A DNA stretch of 64,000 nt, taken from positions 1-64,000 of the forward strand of contig CAZBYL010000002.1 in assembly GCA_964496275.1 (NCBI GenBank), read 5' to 3'. Positions within the stretch are counted from its first letter, which is position 1. Each line of letters starts with the position of its first letter. This document shows, in pieces, positions 34,368 through 45,158 of this stretch. Made by a program: the position numbers and the translations under genes. Below the pieces are notes generated by a model. It was not told where the DNA came from, made no database searches, and worked only from the letters and a program-made list of their open reading frames with translations. This DNA comes from CAZBYL01 sp964496275. GTDB lineage: Bacteria > Synergistota > Synergistia > Synergistales > Synergistaceae.

Positions 34368-35557
34368 TGGATGTAAAAAAATTTGTGAGCCTAAAGACGG
34401 TTCTCTTTTTTGTTTTCATTGCCGTTGTGTCAGCGGGAGCATGGTATTTTATGAGCGGTGAAAAGTCTGTGATGGAGTACAGAACGGCTGCGGCAAGGAG
34501 AGCCGACCTGCGCTCTCTGATACAGGCGACAGGCACGTTGAGCGCAGTCGAGACCGTTGACGTCGGAACTCAGATATCAGGTACTATAAAAGGTATATAT
34601 ATAGACTACAACAGTGTTGTCAAAAAAGGTCAGTTGATTGCCGAGATAGATTCCGCGACTCAGGCGGCGGATGTCGCTCAGGCAGAAGCAAACTTAAATT
34701 CCGCAAAGGCCGATTTAATGAATAGCAGCGCTGTTTTGATGAACGCAGAAAAAAAGCTGGCAAGAACCCGCGAGCTTGCAAAGCGTGACTTGATTGCCAA
34801 AGCCGACGTTGATTCCGACGAGAGTTCGTGGCTTTCGGCAAAGGCGCAGGTGGAGGCTTCTCGTGCTAAGGTGAGTCAGTACAGAGCGTCGCTTTCCAAA
34901 TCGAAAATCAACTACAGCTATACGAAAATATATTCTCCCGTTGACGGAGTCGTCGTGGCAAAGAATGTCGAGATGGGGCAGACTGTCGCGGCAAGCTATC
35001 AGACTCCGAGCATTGCCGAGATAGCAAGAGATCTCAAACAGATGCAGGTTGAGGTCAATGTGGACGAGGCTGATATCGGGGGCGTTAAGGATGGGCAGAG
35101 GGCTTTTTTCACAGTTGACACTCATCCGTCCAAACAGTTTGAAGGCGTTGTGACCCAGGTGCGCCTTTCTCCCACAACATCAAACAATGTCGTCACCTAT
35201 ACCGTAATAGTAAAGGTCTCCAATGACGAGAACATGCTCATGCCCGGTATGACGGCAAACGTCTCTCTCATAATGGACGAACGTTCCGATGTCGTTGTCG
35301 TGCCGAACAGCGCGTTTCGTTTCAAGCCCGTCAACCCGAATGAAAAAACTGCCGATATGGGACCTCCCGGGCACGGAAAACAGAACGTTGCGGCTGTGAC
35401 GGCTCCCGCGGTGTACACCCTTGACGCGAAAAATCAGCCAGTAAAGGCGGAGGTCAAAAAGGGGATAACAGACGGCGAGAATACCGAGATATTGTCGGGT
35501 ATCAATGAGGGCGATAAAGTTATCACTGGAATAGTCGTTCCCAAAGAGGCAAAATAG
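34367..35557 (+). CDS. macA: MacA-like periplasmic adaptor (membrane fusion protein)
   Basis: A 396-residue HlyD/MacA-family adaptor. It has one N-terminal transmembrane helix (about 9-28), a lipoyl/barrel-sandwich half motif (ATGTLSAVETVDVGTQISG), a coiled-coil hairpin (about 85-175), the second lipoyl half (IYSPVDGVVVAKNVEMGQTV) and beta-barrel domains. It bridges the TolC-like channel and the MacB-type ABC transporter encoded next. It overlaps the tolC-like stop by one base. Confidence 0.9.
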   Translation: MDVKKFVSLKTVLFFVFIAVVSAGAWYFMSGEKSVMEYRTAAARRADLRSLIQATGTLSAVETVDVGTQISGTIKGIYIDYNSVVKKGQLIAEIDSATQAADVAQAEANLNSAKADLMNSSAVLMNAEKKLARTRELAKRDLIAKADVDSDESSWLSAKAQVEASRAKVSQYRASLSKSKINYSYTKIYSPVDGVVVAKNVEMGQTVAASYQTPSIAEIARDLKQMQVEVNVDEADIGGVKDGQRAFFTVDTHPSKQFEGVVTQVRLSPTTSNNVVTYTVIVKVSNDENMLMPGMTANVSLIMDERSDVVVVPNSAFRFKPVNPNEKTADMGPPGHGKQNVAAVTAPAVYTLDAKNQPVKAEVKKGITDGENTEILSGINEGDKVITGIVVPKEAK

Positions 35558-36255
<698 letters not shown>

Positions 36256-36259
<4 letters not shown>

Positions 36260-37473
36260 TCTCCTCGCAGGAAATTATGAGAACGGCCGTTCGTGCGCTG
36301 CGCCGCAATAAGACACGCTCCATGCTGACCGCCCTCGGTATTATTATCGGAGTCGCGGCTGTAATAGCTGCTTTTGCCGTAGGCGCGGGAGCCAACAAGA
36401 GCATAGATGAGCAGATAGCGTCGTTCGGGAGCAACTTCATAATGGTGTTCCCGGACAGAGCCGCAATGTCAGCGAGCGGCACACAAAGATACCTCACTTA
36501 TGATGACGCGAAGGCGATAGAACGGGAGGTTTCCGGCATAGACGCAGTCGCTCCCATGATAAACACATCGGTCACTCTGATATACGGCAACACAAACTGG
36601 AGCACGTCCGTTACGGGGAGCACGGAGCAATTCTCATACGTGCAGGATTGGTCGGTAGAGAGCGGGCGCGATATTACGGACAGCGATGTGCGGCAGGGAA
36701 CAAAGGTTGCCGTAGTAGGAAGCACAATATCGGAGAAGATGTTTATGGGGGAGAATCCTATCGGCAAATCCATCAGAATTAACAAAATACCGTTTACCAT
36801 AGTCGGTGTTTTCGCGTCAAAGGGACAGTCTCAGATGGGAAGCGACCAAGATGACTTTGTGCTTGTGCCGCTGACTGCCGCGCAGAAACGTCTGGTTCGC
36901 TGGAATACTCCGGGACGCATAGGCAACATATATATCAAAGGCGTATCTATGAGCGCGCTGAATTACATTCAGAATGAGACGGAAGTGCTGCTTCGCGAGC
37001 GTCACAGGATAAAGGCGGGAGAGGCTGATGACTTTGCCGTAAGGAACGTGACTCAGATGCTTGAGGCGCGCAGAAAGACGACCACGATAATGTCTATGCT
37101 TCTGGGTTCCATAGCCTTTATCTCGCTCGTCGTCGGCGGTATAGGAATAATGAATATTATGCTTGTTTCCGTAACGGAACGTACAAGGGAGATAGGAATA
37201 AGAATGGCGGTGGGAGCCAAGTCCATAGATATAAGGGCTCAGTTCCTTATAGAGGCAATGGTGCTCTCCATGATAGGAGGCACTCTCGGCATAATGCTGG
37301 GAGTTGCGGCCGGATACGCGCTCGCCTCTTTCACATCGGCGCCGCCGATATTTACTATCTCGTCCATACTGCTTGCCTTCATCTTCTCCGCGCTTGTGGG
37401 AGTCGGTTTCGGCTACTACCCCGCATGGAAAGCGTCTTTGCTGAACCCCATTGACGCGCTGAAGTATGAATAA
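36256..37473 (+). CDS. MacB-type ABC transporter permease
   Basis: A 405-residue FtsX/MacB-family permease. It has one N-terminal transmembrane helix (LGIIIGVAAVIAAFAVGAGA), a large periplasmic domain (about 45-280) and three C-terminal transmembrane segments with the conserved VGGIGIMNIMLVSVTERTRE stretch. With the ATPase, adaptor and TolC-like channel it forms a tripartite pump that moves periplasmic substrates (peptides, lipids or drugs) outward. GGAGGGC precedes the ATG. A strong terminator ends the operon. Confidence 0.93.
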
Positions 37474-37522
37474 AAGCTGACATTCTTTTGTGCCTCGATA
37501 ACAGCAGAAAATTTTTTAAGAA

Positions 37523-37574
37523 AAAAAGTCCCCTTTTGGCTGCTTTGAGCAGTTTGAACAAAAGGGGACTTTTT
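37523..37574 (+). terminator. Strong terminator after the exporter operon
   Basis: AAAAAGTCCCCTTTTG (37523-37538) pairs perfectly with CAAAAGGGGACTTTTT (37559-37574); an inner CTGCTTTGAGCAG hairpin fills the loop. Confidence 0.9.
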
Positions 37575-37646
37575 ATGTCTTAAAAGAAATTTATGCAATC
37601 GGTTGAACGTTTGCTATAGCAAATAAATTTTGTGCTCTTTGCCCCC

Positions 37647-37674
37647 TTGACTAATATGAGCTTCCCGCTATAAT
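37647..37674 (+). promoter_or_regulatory. carAB promoter
   Basis: TTGACT (37647-37652) and a perfect TATAAT (37669-37674) are separated by 16 bases; transcription should begin near 37681, leaving a leader of about 128 bases. Confidence 0.8.
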
Positions 37675-37697
37675 ACTCTACAACTTTTGAACAAGTG

Positions 37698-37773
37698 ATA
37701 AAAGTTTAAAATAAACAAAACTAAGTTTTAGGTTTATTTATCTGTCGGAGAAGAAGTAAATTTAAACTTTTAT
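37698..37773 (+). promoter_or_regulatory. Structured leader upstream of carA
   Basis: ATAAAAGTTTAAA (37698-37710) is perfectly complementary to TTTAAACTTTTAT (37761-37773). Nested inside are ATAAAC (37711-37716)/GTTTAT (37732-37737) and AAAAC/GTTTT (37717-37721/37725-37729). The stems are AU-rich; they could be an RNA switch or spaced operator half-sites. No known riboswitch pattern is visible. Confidence 0.45.
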
Positions 37774-37808
37774 TGAAGTCTTTATTTTGCAAAGGAGAAT
37801 TACAGAGT

Positions 37809-38861
37809 ATGAAAAGCCATGTTTATTTGACCTTAGCGGACGGTACTGTTTGGAGCGGAACGGGTGAACTCGCAGAGCCTGCGGAGGGTGAAGTAGTCTT
37901 TACCACGGCTTCATGCGGCTATCCTCAGACTCTTACCGACCCATCTTACTGCGGACAGATAGTCGTATTCGCTTTTCCGCCTATAGGCGTCTACGGAGTT
38001 GACGAAGAGAAGCTTGAAGGGCGGCGTTCATGGCTTAAAGGGGCGTTGGTGGGTAAACTTGACGAAACTTTGAACGGAAGGTTCGACAGTTTGAGCTCAT
38101 GGATGTCTAAGGGCGGAGTTCCTCTGATTGAGGGGATGGACACTAGAGCCCTTGTCTTGAAGATAAGAGAGCGCGGTTCAATTATGGGACGTCTTGATTA
38201 TAAACCTGCGCCCCCGTCGATTACGGAGCTCCCGCACGATATGGTCACAACGGTGTCCGTGAAGGAGACTGAGTTTATAGGAGACGGAGAGATAACGGTA
38301 GGGCTTATCGATTACGGCGTTAAGGAGAATATCGTGCGCAGTTTTCTATCACGCGGCTGCAGAGTGATACGATTTCCGAATACGGCGAGCGCGAAGGATA
38401 TTCTTTCATGCGGCATAGACGGTCTGTTATTGAGCAACGGCCCCGGCGATCCTTCCGTTCTGAATTATGAGAGCGAAGTCGTGTCGGAGCTTTTGGGCTC
38501 AGTGCCTATCCTCGGCGTCTGCTTGGGTAATCAGCTTCTTGCTAGAGCCTGCGGAGCTTCCACAAAAAAGCTTGACTTCGGCCACAGAGGCGCAAACCAG
38601 CCTGTCATAAATCTGAAAACAGGACTCGGACTTCAAACAAGTCAGAACCACCAGTATGCCGTCGATGAAGCAACACTTGCCGGTACAGGGCTTGAGGTTG
38701 TTTTCCGCCACTTGGGAGACGGTACGGTGGAGGGGCTCATGCACAGGGATTATGATGCCATGAGCGTGCAGTTTCACCCGGAAGCATCTCCCGGCCCCGA
38801 GGACGCATCCTATATTTTTGACGATTTTGTCTCTCACATCAAGGGAATAAAGGAGGCTTAA
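37809..38861 (+). CDS. carA: Carbamoyl-phosphate synthase small subunit
   Basis: A 350-residue glutaminase subunit. The N-terminal CPSase small-chain domain includes FTTASCGYPQTLTDPSYCGQ. The class I amidotransferase domain has SNGPGDPS, the nucleophile Cys in LGVCLGNQLLA and the His in VQFHPEASPGP. It makes ammonia from glutamine for CarB, feeding arginine and pyrimidine synthesis. AAAGGAGAA precedes ATG 37809. It is slightly short for the family (usually about 360-380). The gap to carB is 3 bases. Confidence 0.96.
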   Translation: MKSHVYLTLADGTVWSGTGELAEPAEGEVVFTTASCGYPQTLTDPSYCGQIVVFAFPPIGVYGVDEEKLEGRRSWLKGALVGKLDETLNGRFDSLSSWMSKGGVPLIEGMDTRALVLKIRERGSIMGRLDYKPAPPSITELPHDMVTTVSVKETEFIGDGEITVGLIDYGVKENIVRSFLSRGCRVIRFPNTASAKDILSCGIDGLLLSNGPGDPSVLNYESEVVSELLGSVPILGVCLGNQLLARACGASTKKLDFGHRGANQPVINLKTGLGLQTSQNHQYAVDEATLAGTGLEVVFRHLGDGTVEGLMHRDYDAMSVQFHPEASPGPEDASYIFDDFVSHIKGIKEA

Positions 38862-38864
38862 GCC

Positions 38865-41800
38865 ATGAAGGATACTACGATTAAAAAAGTTTTGGTGCTT
38901 GGCTCGGGCCCCATAAAGATAGGGCAGGCCGCGGAGTTTGATTATGCGGGAACTCAGGCCTGCCGCGCGCTCAAAGAAGAAGGCTGCACCGTCATACTGC
39001 TGAACAGCAACCCCGCTACGATACAGACCGATGATTCCGTTGCCGATATAGTCTGTATTCGTCCCCTTACTTCCGATGTCGTCCGCAGTATCTTGAAGGA
39101 ATACAGGCCCGACGGCGTCGTCGCCACTCTCGGCGGACAGACAGGGCTTAATCTCTGCATGGAGTGCGATAAGCTCGGTATATGGAAGGAGTATAACTGC
39201 CATGTCTTGGGAACGCAGCCTGCTGCCATAGAACGCGCCGAGGGGCGCGAGCCCTTCCGCAGAGCCATGATAGAAGCTCATCAGCCGATAATATCGAGCA
39301 TGGGCATATCATCGGTAGCCGAAGCGCAGGAGTTTCTGCTGCACAATAAACTGCCGCTAATACTTCGTCCCGATTTTACCCTCGGAGGTTCCGGCAATTC
39401 CGTTGTGCGCCGTGTCGAGGATTTTGTGGTTCAGGTTGAGGACGCTCTCACGGCGTCTCCGGTGGGGCGTTCCCTGATAGAGCGCTACCTTGAGGGCTGG
39501 CATGAGTTTGAAGTCGAGGTTATACGCGACGGCGCGGGAAATTCTCTTGCCGTGTGCAGCATGGAAAATATAGACCCGATGGGAGTTCACACAGGCGACT
39601 CTATAGTTGTCTCTCCCGTGCTGACCCTCACGGACAGAGAGTGGCAGATGCTGAGAAGCGCCGCTCTCAAAATAGTGGGTGTTCTCGATATACGCGGAGC
39701 TTGCAATGTGCAGTTTGCACTCTCTCCCGACGGTTCGGAATACAACGTAATTGAAGTTAATCCTCGTGCAAGCCGTTCCAGTGCGCTTGCGAGCAAGGCC
39801 ACAGGCTATCCTATAGCAAGAATGGCGGCGAAAATTGCTCTCGGCATGAATCTTACGGAAATGGCAAACCCCGTTACGGGCGCGGGCAGCGCTCTTTCGG
39901 AACCGGCGCTTGATTATGTGGCTGTGAAGGTTCCTTCTTGGCCGTTCGATACATTCCCCCAGGCTGACGATTCGCTCGGCCCAAGGATGAAAGCGACGGG
40001 AGAAGTTCTCGCACTGGGAACAAATTTCTCTCAGGCTCTTGTTAAGGCCTGCCGCTCTCTTGAGAGAGGGCGCACTCTTCCGTACAGACGGATGAGGGGC
40101 TTGGAGAATAAAGAGCTGTGGCGTCAGGTGAACGCCCCGACGAATCTCCGCCTCGAGGCTATAACGGAGCTGCTCAGAAGGGGAGCCGTCACCGTAGACG
40201 AGATGTCGCGCCGTACTCACATCAGAGAGTATTTTATAGAACAGCTTAATTCCATACAGCTTGCGGAAAAGTATCTGGAGGAAGACGGAGCCCTAACGGA
40301 AAATGTTGTGTCCGCCAGAATGCACGGATTTACGGTAAGCCGCATAGCCGATTCCTGCGGCGTGGAAAAAGCGCGCATAGAAGAGATTCTTGCCGCTGAA
40401 GGCTGTACCGTCGGTTATCGTGAAGTGGACGGCTGCGCCGGCGAGTTTCCGTCAGGCTCCGGCTACTATTACGGCACGTACGGAGTGGGCAGCGACGAGT
40501 GGGAGAATGCTTCGGGCGGCATCGCCGTTCTGGGCTCCGGGCCTATCAGAATCGCACAGGGAGTGGAGTTTGATTACTGCTGTGTGAAGGCTGTAGAAGC
40601 GCTGCGCCGCCGCGGTATCAGAGCTATCATGGTGAATGTGAACCCCGAAACCGTCAGCACGGATCACGATATATCCGATGCGCTGTATTTGGAGCCGCTT
40701 ACTCTCGACGACACAATGGACGTATTGAAACGGGAAAGTGCAAGGGGAGTTTTTGCCTGCTTCGGAGGGCAGACCTCTTTGCGTTCGGGGCTGGATCTCG
40801 CGGAGGCCGGAGTCAGACTTTTCGGCCCGAGCGCCGATGTGATAGACGCTGCGGAGGACAGAGGAAGGTTTTCCAGGCTGCTTTGCGAGCTTGGAATATC
40901 CGAACCTGAGGGAGTAGATGTTTCTTCCGTAGATGAAGCGATACGCCTTGCGGGCCGCATCGGCTATCCTCTGATGGTTCGCCCCAGCTTTGTCATAGGC
41001 GGAGTCGCAATGAAGGCGGTTTACAGGGAAGAGGATCTTGTTTCCGTGCTCGATGAAGCGTTTGCTGTAATGCCGGGGCAGAAGGTGATGGTGGACCGTT
41101 TTCTACAGGGACGGGAGTTTGAGTGCGATGCGCTGTGCGACGGTGAAGATGTCTTGATTCCCGGCATATTTGAGCATATAGACCCGGCGGGAATACATTC
41201 GGGAGACTCTATGGCGGTATTTCCCAGTTTTCAGCTGACACCGGAGCAGCAGAACGAGGTTTTGAAAGTTGTGCGCAAAATATCAAAGGAGCTTGATATA
41301 CACGGGCTTCTCAATATTCAGTTTGTCCTTCGCGACAACGTATTCTGGATAATAGAGGCAAACCCGAGAGCAAGCCGCACAGTGCCTATCGCAAGTAAAA
41401 TTTCAAAAATACCTATGGTGGACATAGCTGTAGGACTCGCTCTCGGAGAGAGTCTTGCCGATATGGGTTACGGAACGGGCATACTTCCCAATAGCGGAAT
41501 GTGGGGTGTGAAGGTTCCCGTATTCTCCAACGACAAGCTCCCCGGCATAGACCCGAAACTGGGCCCCAGAATGATGTCCACGGGGGAGAGCCTCGGAATG
41601 GCGGAAAATCTGGCCGACGCTATAGGCGACGCGCTTGCCGGTGCCGGTTGGAATCCGCCCGCGAAAGGGAATCTTCTGATGAGCGTTGCCGATTCCCATA
41701 AATCAGAAATAATGCCGGTTGCCTCGCAGTTTATAGCATTGGGCTGGAAAATATCCGCCACGACAGGAACAGCGGCATGTCTGAGGCAGTGGGGGATGGA

Positions 41801-42014
41801 CGTTGCTCTCGTGCGCCCCGACGAAATAACGGATATGCTCAGAAACGGCGAGTTTGACATGATGCTCAATATTCCGGGCGGAAACGCTCTGCACATAACG
41901 GACGGAGCGGAACTCAGGCGCAGCGCCTGTTCCTGCGGCGTGCCCTCTCTGCATTCCATACCGGCGATATGGGCTGTTGCGGGAAGTATCGCAAAAAACA
42001 GTCAAATAAAGTAA
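38865..42014 (+). CDS. carB: Carbamoyl-phosphate synthase large subunit
   Basis: A 1049-residue synthase with two homologous ATP-grasp halves (about 1-400 and 545-930), each with GSGPIxIxQxxEFDY and an ENPRASRS/EANPRASR-type motif. An oligomerisation domain lies between them and a short C-terminal MGS-like allosteric domain (about 935-1049) ends it. It makes carbamoyl phosphate from bicarbonate, ammonia and two ATP. GGAGGCTTAAGCC precedes the start. Co-transcribed with carA; arginine use is supported by argG with an arginine-type leader elsewhere in the window. Confidence 0.97.
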   Translation: MKDTTIKKVLVLGSGPIKIGQAAEFDYAGTQACRALKEEGCTVILLNSNPATIQTDDSVADIVCIRPLTSDVVRSILKEYRPDGVVATLGGQTGLNLCMECDKLGIWKEYNCHVLGTQPAAIERAEGREPFRRAMIEAHQPIISSMGISSVAEAQEFLLHNKLPLILRPDFTLGGSGNSVVRRVEDFVVQVEDALTASPVGRSLIERYLEGWHEFEVEVIRDGAGNSLAVCSMENIDPMGVHTGDSIVVSPVLTLTDREWQMLRSAALKIVGVLDIRGACNVQFALSPDGSEYNVIEVNPRASRSSALASKATGYPIARMAAKIALGMNLTEMANPVTGAGSALSEPALDYVAVKVPSWPFDTFPQADDSLGPRMKATGEVLALGTNFSQALVKACRSLERGRTLPYRRMRGLENKELWRQVNAPTNLRLEAITELLRRGAVTVDEMSRRTHIREYFIEQLNSIQLAEKYLEEDGALTENVVSARMHGFTVSRIADSCGVEKARIEEILAAEGCTVGYREVDGCAGEFPSGSGYYYGTYGVGSDEWENASGGIAVLGSGPIRIAQGVEFDYCCVKAVEALRRRGIRAIMVNVNPETVSTDHDISDALYLEPLTLDDTMDVLKRESARGVFACFGGQTSLRSGLDLAEAGVRLFGPSADVIDAAEDRGRFSRLLCELGISEPEGVDVSSVDEAIRLAGRIGYPLMVRPSFVIGGVAMKAVYREEDLVSVLDEAFAVMPGQKVMVDRFLQGREFECDALCDGEDVLIPGIFEHIDPAGIHSGDSMAVFPSFQLTPEQQNEVLKVVRKISKELDIHGLLNIQFVLRDNVFWIIEANPRASRTVPIASKISKIPMVDIAVGLALGESLADMGYGTGILPNSGMWGVKVPVFSNDKLPGIDPKLGPRMMSTGESLGMAENLADAIGDALAGAGWNPPAKGNLLMSVADSHKSEIMPVASQFIALGWKISATTGTAACLRQWGMDVALVRPDEITDMLRNGEFDMMLNIPGGNALHITDGAELRRSACSCGVPSLHSIPAIWAVAGSIAKNSQIK

Positions 42015-42105
42015 GCCCCTCTTTCATTTTTTCTAAAAATGCCTTAAAATATACGGGCACATTACAGGAAAAAGTTTTTTTTAATAGGGGAACGGAGGAG
42101 TATAA

Positions 42106-42594
42106 ATGCTAAGTAATAAATTGTTGGATGATATAGGCAGACAAATTCTGAGAATACTTCAGGAAGACGGAAGAATATCCTTTAATGAACTGGGCAGAAG
42201 AGTGGGGCTTTCTTCTCCTGCGGTCGCGGAAAGGGTGCGCCGTATGGAAGAGGCCGGTATCATTTTAGGTTATCGCGCCGTTGTGAATCAGGCCCGTATA
42301 GGTTATCCAATAATGGCGTTTATCAGGCTTTCCATTCCGGTTACGCATATTCCACAGGCAGACGAGCTCGCGAAGAACATTCCGGAAGTTCTCGAGTGCC
42401 ACCATTTGACGGGAAGTGACGGAGTCATACTGAAGGTTGTTGTGTCGTCCGTGGGTCACTTGGAAGAAGTAATCAGTCAGATGGGAAGCTGCGGTATGAC
42501 AACCACAGCCATAGTTCTCTCATCTCCCGTGTTGGAGCGTCCGATTGATCCTATCAAACTTGCAGCCTGTGATGGCTTGTCCGCTGAAATATAA
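42106..42594 (+). CDS. Lrp/AsnC-family transcriptional regulator
   Basis: A 162-residue regulator with an N-terminal helix-turn-helix (ILRILQEDGRISFNELGRRVG, SSPAVAERVRRMEEAGII) and a C-terminal RAM/ACT-like effector domain (MAFIRLSIPVTHIPQADELA...HLTGSDGVILKV). Such proteins sense amino acids. It follows carB by 91 bases without an obvious terminator and may be co-transcribed with it or have its own promoter. GAACGGAGGAG precedes the ATG. Targets are unknown. Confidence 0.92.
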   Translation: MLSNKLLDDIGRQILRILQEDGRISFNELGRRVGLSSPAVAERVRRMEEAGIILGYRAVVNQARIGYPIMAFIRLSIPVTHIPQADELAKNIPEVLECHHLTGSDGVILKVVVSSVGHLEEVISQMGSCGMTTTAIVLSSPVLERPIDPIKLAACDGLSAEI

Positions 42595-42642
42595 AAATCT
42601 TCGTCATTTGTTTTGTGTGGTAAAATAATACAGGCTGTAGAT

Positions 42643-42673
42643 TGAGCGGCGGCTATACCGCCGCTCATTATTT
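42643..42673 (+). terminator. Terminator before gyrA
   Basis: TGAGCGGCGG (42643-42652) pairs with CCGCCGCTCA (42658-42667) around CTATA and is followed by TTATTT. Confidence 0.7.
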
Positions 42674-42698
42674 GGCGAAGGCAGTTGGAGGTTTTTAA

Positions 42699-45152
42699 AT
42701 GGATCATAACAGTAAGCAGGCTAACCTTTTTGAAGTCAATAAAGTTATACCGCTTCCTCTTGAGGATGAAATAAAGCAGAGCTACCTTAATTATGCTATG
42801 AGCGTAATTGTAGGCCGAGCTCTGCCTGATGCGCGTGACGGCCTTAAGCCGGTTCAGCGCAGAATCCTGTTCGCGATGCTCGAAATGGGAGTGCGCCACA
42901 ATCAGGCTTTTAAGAAGTCTGCCCGTATAGTCGGCGAAACGATGGGTAAGTATCACCCTCACGGGGACTCCGCAATATACGAGACAATGGCGCGCATGTC
43001 GCAGGATTTCAGTATGAGATATCCGCTTGTGGACGGACAGGGAAACTTCGGCTCCATAGACGGTGACTCTCCCGCTGCAATGCGTTACACGGAGGCAAGA
43101 CTTCACCTTTTGGGCGAGGAAATGCTTGCAGACATAAATGAAGAGACAGTGGACTGGGGACCGAACTACGACGAATCGCTTGAGGAACCGCTGTCCCTGC
43201 CGTCGAGAATTCCGAACCTTCTGGTGAACGGAAGCACGGGTATCGCGGTCGGAATGGCGACAAACATGCCGCCGCACAACTTGGGAGAGGCAATAGATGC
43301 TTGCTGCGCCGCTCTCGACAACCCGGATGTGGAGCTTGGCGAGCTTATGACACTCATGCCCGGCCCCGACTTTCCCACAGGGGGCATAATTCTCGGGCGC
43401 GAAGGAATAATAGACGCATACAGGACAGGGCGCGGACGCCTTGTGGTGCGCGGGAAAGTGGATATCGAAGATTCGCGTAAGGGGAAGCAGTGCATCATAA
43501 TCTCAGAAATTCCCTACATGGTAAACAAGACCAATTTCATAGAGACAATTGCCAAGGGCGTGCAGACAGGAATAATAGACGGCATATCAGACCTCCGCGA
43601 CGAGTCTGACAGACAGGGAATGAGAATAGTCGTAGACTTGCAGCGTGATGCGGACCCCAACCTTGTCCTGCGCCAGCTCTACACAAGAACTCAGCTTCAG
43701 AGCACCTTCGGTGTTATCAACCTTGCTATCGTAGACGGAGAGACAAAAGAAATGTCTCTCAAAGATATGTTGTTCGTATTCCTGAATCACAGAAGAACCG
43801 TTGTCAGGAGGCGTACGGAATTCCGTCTGCGCAAGGCGGAAGAGAGAGCTCACATACTGGAAGGGCTGCTCCGTGCGCTCGACGTCATAGACAAAGTTAT
43901 CGAGATAATCAGGGCTTCCGACAATGCTGCATCCGCCAGGAACAACCTTGTCGAAGGGCTTGGCTTCACAGAGATTCAGGCTCAGGCAATACTTGATATG
44001 AGACTGCAGAGGCTCACGGGACTTGAGCGCGAGAAGCTTGACAGTGAACTTCGCCAGCTCATTATGGATATAGAGCGTTACAGAAGTATTCTCGGAAGCG
44101 CGGCGATACTTGACTCTGTCGTAAAAGACGAGCTGATGGAGATACGCCGCCAGTATCAGGACAAACGCCGCACTGAGATAGAAAATTCTGCGGAAGAGGT
44201 TTCCGACGAGGATCTTATCCCCGAAGAGGATATCGTTGTGGCGCTCAGCCGCGATGGTTACATCAGGCGTATGAAGCTGCAGGACTACAGAGTTCAGTCA
44301 CGCGGCGGCAAGGGTGTGAAGGGTGTGGCTACAAAGTCCGAGGATGAGATTGCTCTTCTGGCTATTACGAACACACACAGAACCCTATACCTCTTCACGA
44401 GCAAAGGGCGCGTTTTCGGAGTCAGAGGCTTCTCCCTGCCCGAGCCCAAGACAGGCAAGGGAAAACTAATAGGCACGATAATCACTCTCGAAAAGGAAGA
44501 GCGTGTCGTCGCCATAAAGGACAGCCAGCTTGAGGGAGCCAAATACGTATTCTTTGTCACCTGCAACGGAACCGCAAAACGTCTGCCTGTCGAGGAACTT
44601 GACGGGCTCACAAGAGCGGGGCGCCGTGTGCTCGGATTGGCCGAAGATGACAATATCTCCCGTGTCCGCGTCACAAGCGGTACGGATGAGCTGCTGCTCA
44701 CCACGGCAATGGGACAGACTCTCCGTGTATCCGAAGAAGAGTTCCGTCCGCTTGGGAGACAGGCTCAGGGAGTTCGGGGCATTAAGCTCGACGAAGGCGA
44801 TTCCGTAGTCGGCTGTGATGTCGTGACAGACGGGCGCCAGGTGCTTGTAATAAGCGAGTACGGCATAGGCAAAAGAACTCCGTACGGGGACTTTACACAG
44901 CACCACCGCGCGGGTTACGGTGTTCGCGCAATGAAACTGACAGAGAGAACAGGTCTGCTTGTCGGCGCCTGGGGCGTTGCCGACGATGAAGAAATCGTAG
45001 TCATAAGCAGCAAAGGACGAATGGTTCGCATACAGACAAAAGAAGTTGCAAGCCTCAGCAGAAGCGCCACAGGCTACACCGTCGTGAGACTCGACGACGG
45101 GGACTCCGTCGCGGATGTCAGCATCGTTCGCGGCGACAGTGAGGAGGAATAG
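42699..45152 (+). CDS. gyrA: DNA gyrase subunit A
   Basis: An 817-residue type IIA topoisomerase subunit. The N-terminal breakage domain has YAMSVIVGRALPDARDGLKP, the quinolone-determining HPHGDSAIYETM and the catalytic Tyr in AMRYTEARL. A coiled-coil tower follows (about 370-470), and the C-terminal beta-pinwheel contains a GyrA box reading QSRGGKG, one residue different from the usual QRRGGKG. The box supports gyrase rather than ParC. It is followed closely by psd and pssA (6-base gap, then overlap), an unusual pairing of topology and phospholipid genes; gyrB is not in this window. Confidence 0.96.
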   Translation: MDHNSKQANLFEVNKVIPLPLEDEIKQSYLNYAMSVIVGRALPDARDGLKPVQRRILFAMLEMGVRHNQAFKKSARIVGETMGKYHPHGDSAIYETMARMSQDFSMRYPLVDGQGNFGSIDGDSPAAMRYTEARLHLLGEEMLADINEETVDWGPNYDESLEEPLSLPSRIPNLLVNGSTGIAVGMATNMPPHNLGEAIDACCAALDNPDVELGELMTLMPGPDFPTGGIILGREGIIDAYRTGRGRLVVRGKVDIEDSRKGKQCIIISEIPYMVNKTNFIETIAKGVQTGIIDGISDLRDESDRQGMRIVVDLQRDADPNLVLRQLYTRTQLQSTFGVINLAIVDGETKEMSLKDMLFVFLNHRRTVVRRRTEFRLRKAEERAHILEGLLRALDVIDKVIEIIRASDNAASARNNLVEGLGFTEIQAQAILDMRLQRLTGLEREKLDSELRQLIMDIERYRSILGSAAILDSVVKDELMEIRRQYQDKRRTEIENSAEEVSDEDLIPEEDIVVALSRDGYIRRMKLQDYRVQSRGGKGVKGVATKSEDEIALLAITNTHRTLYLFTSKGRVFGVRGFSLPEPKTGKGKLIGTIITLEKEERVVAIKDSQLEGAKYVFFVTCNGTAKRLPVEELDGLTRAGRRVLGLAEDDNISRVRVTSGTDELLLTTAMGQTLRVSEEEFRPLGRQAQGVRGIKLDEGDSVVGCDVVTDGRQVLVISEYGIGKRTPYGDFTQHHRAGYGVRAMKLTERTGLLVGAWGVADDEEIVVISSKGRMVRIQTKEVASLSRSATGYTVVRLDDGDSVADVSIVRGDSEEE

Positions 45153-45158
45153 CGAAGC

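Noticed and set aside
38499..39281. Minus-strand 260-codon ORF at the carA-carB junction
   Set aside because: Antisense to two certain genes, no start context.
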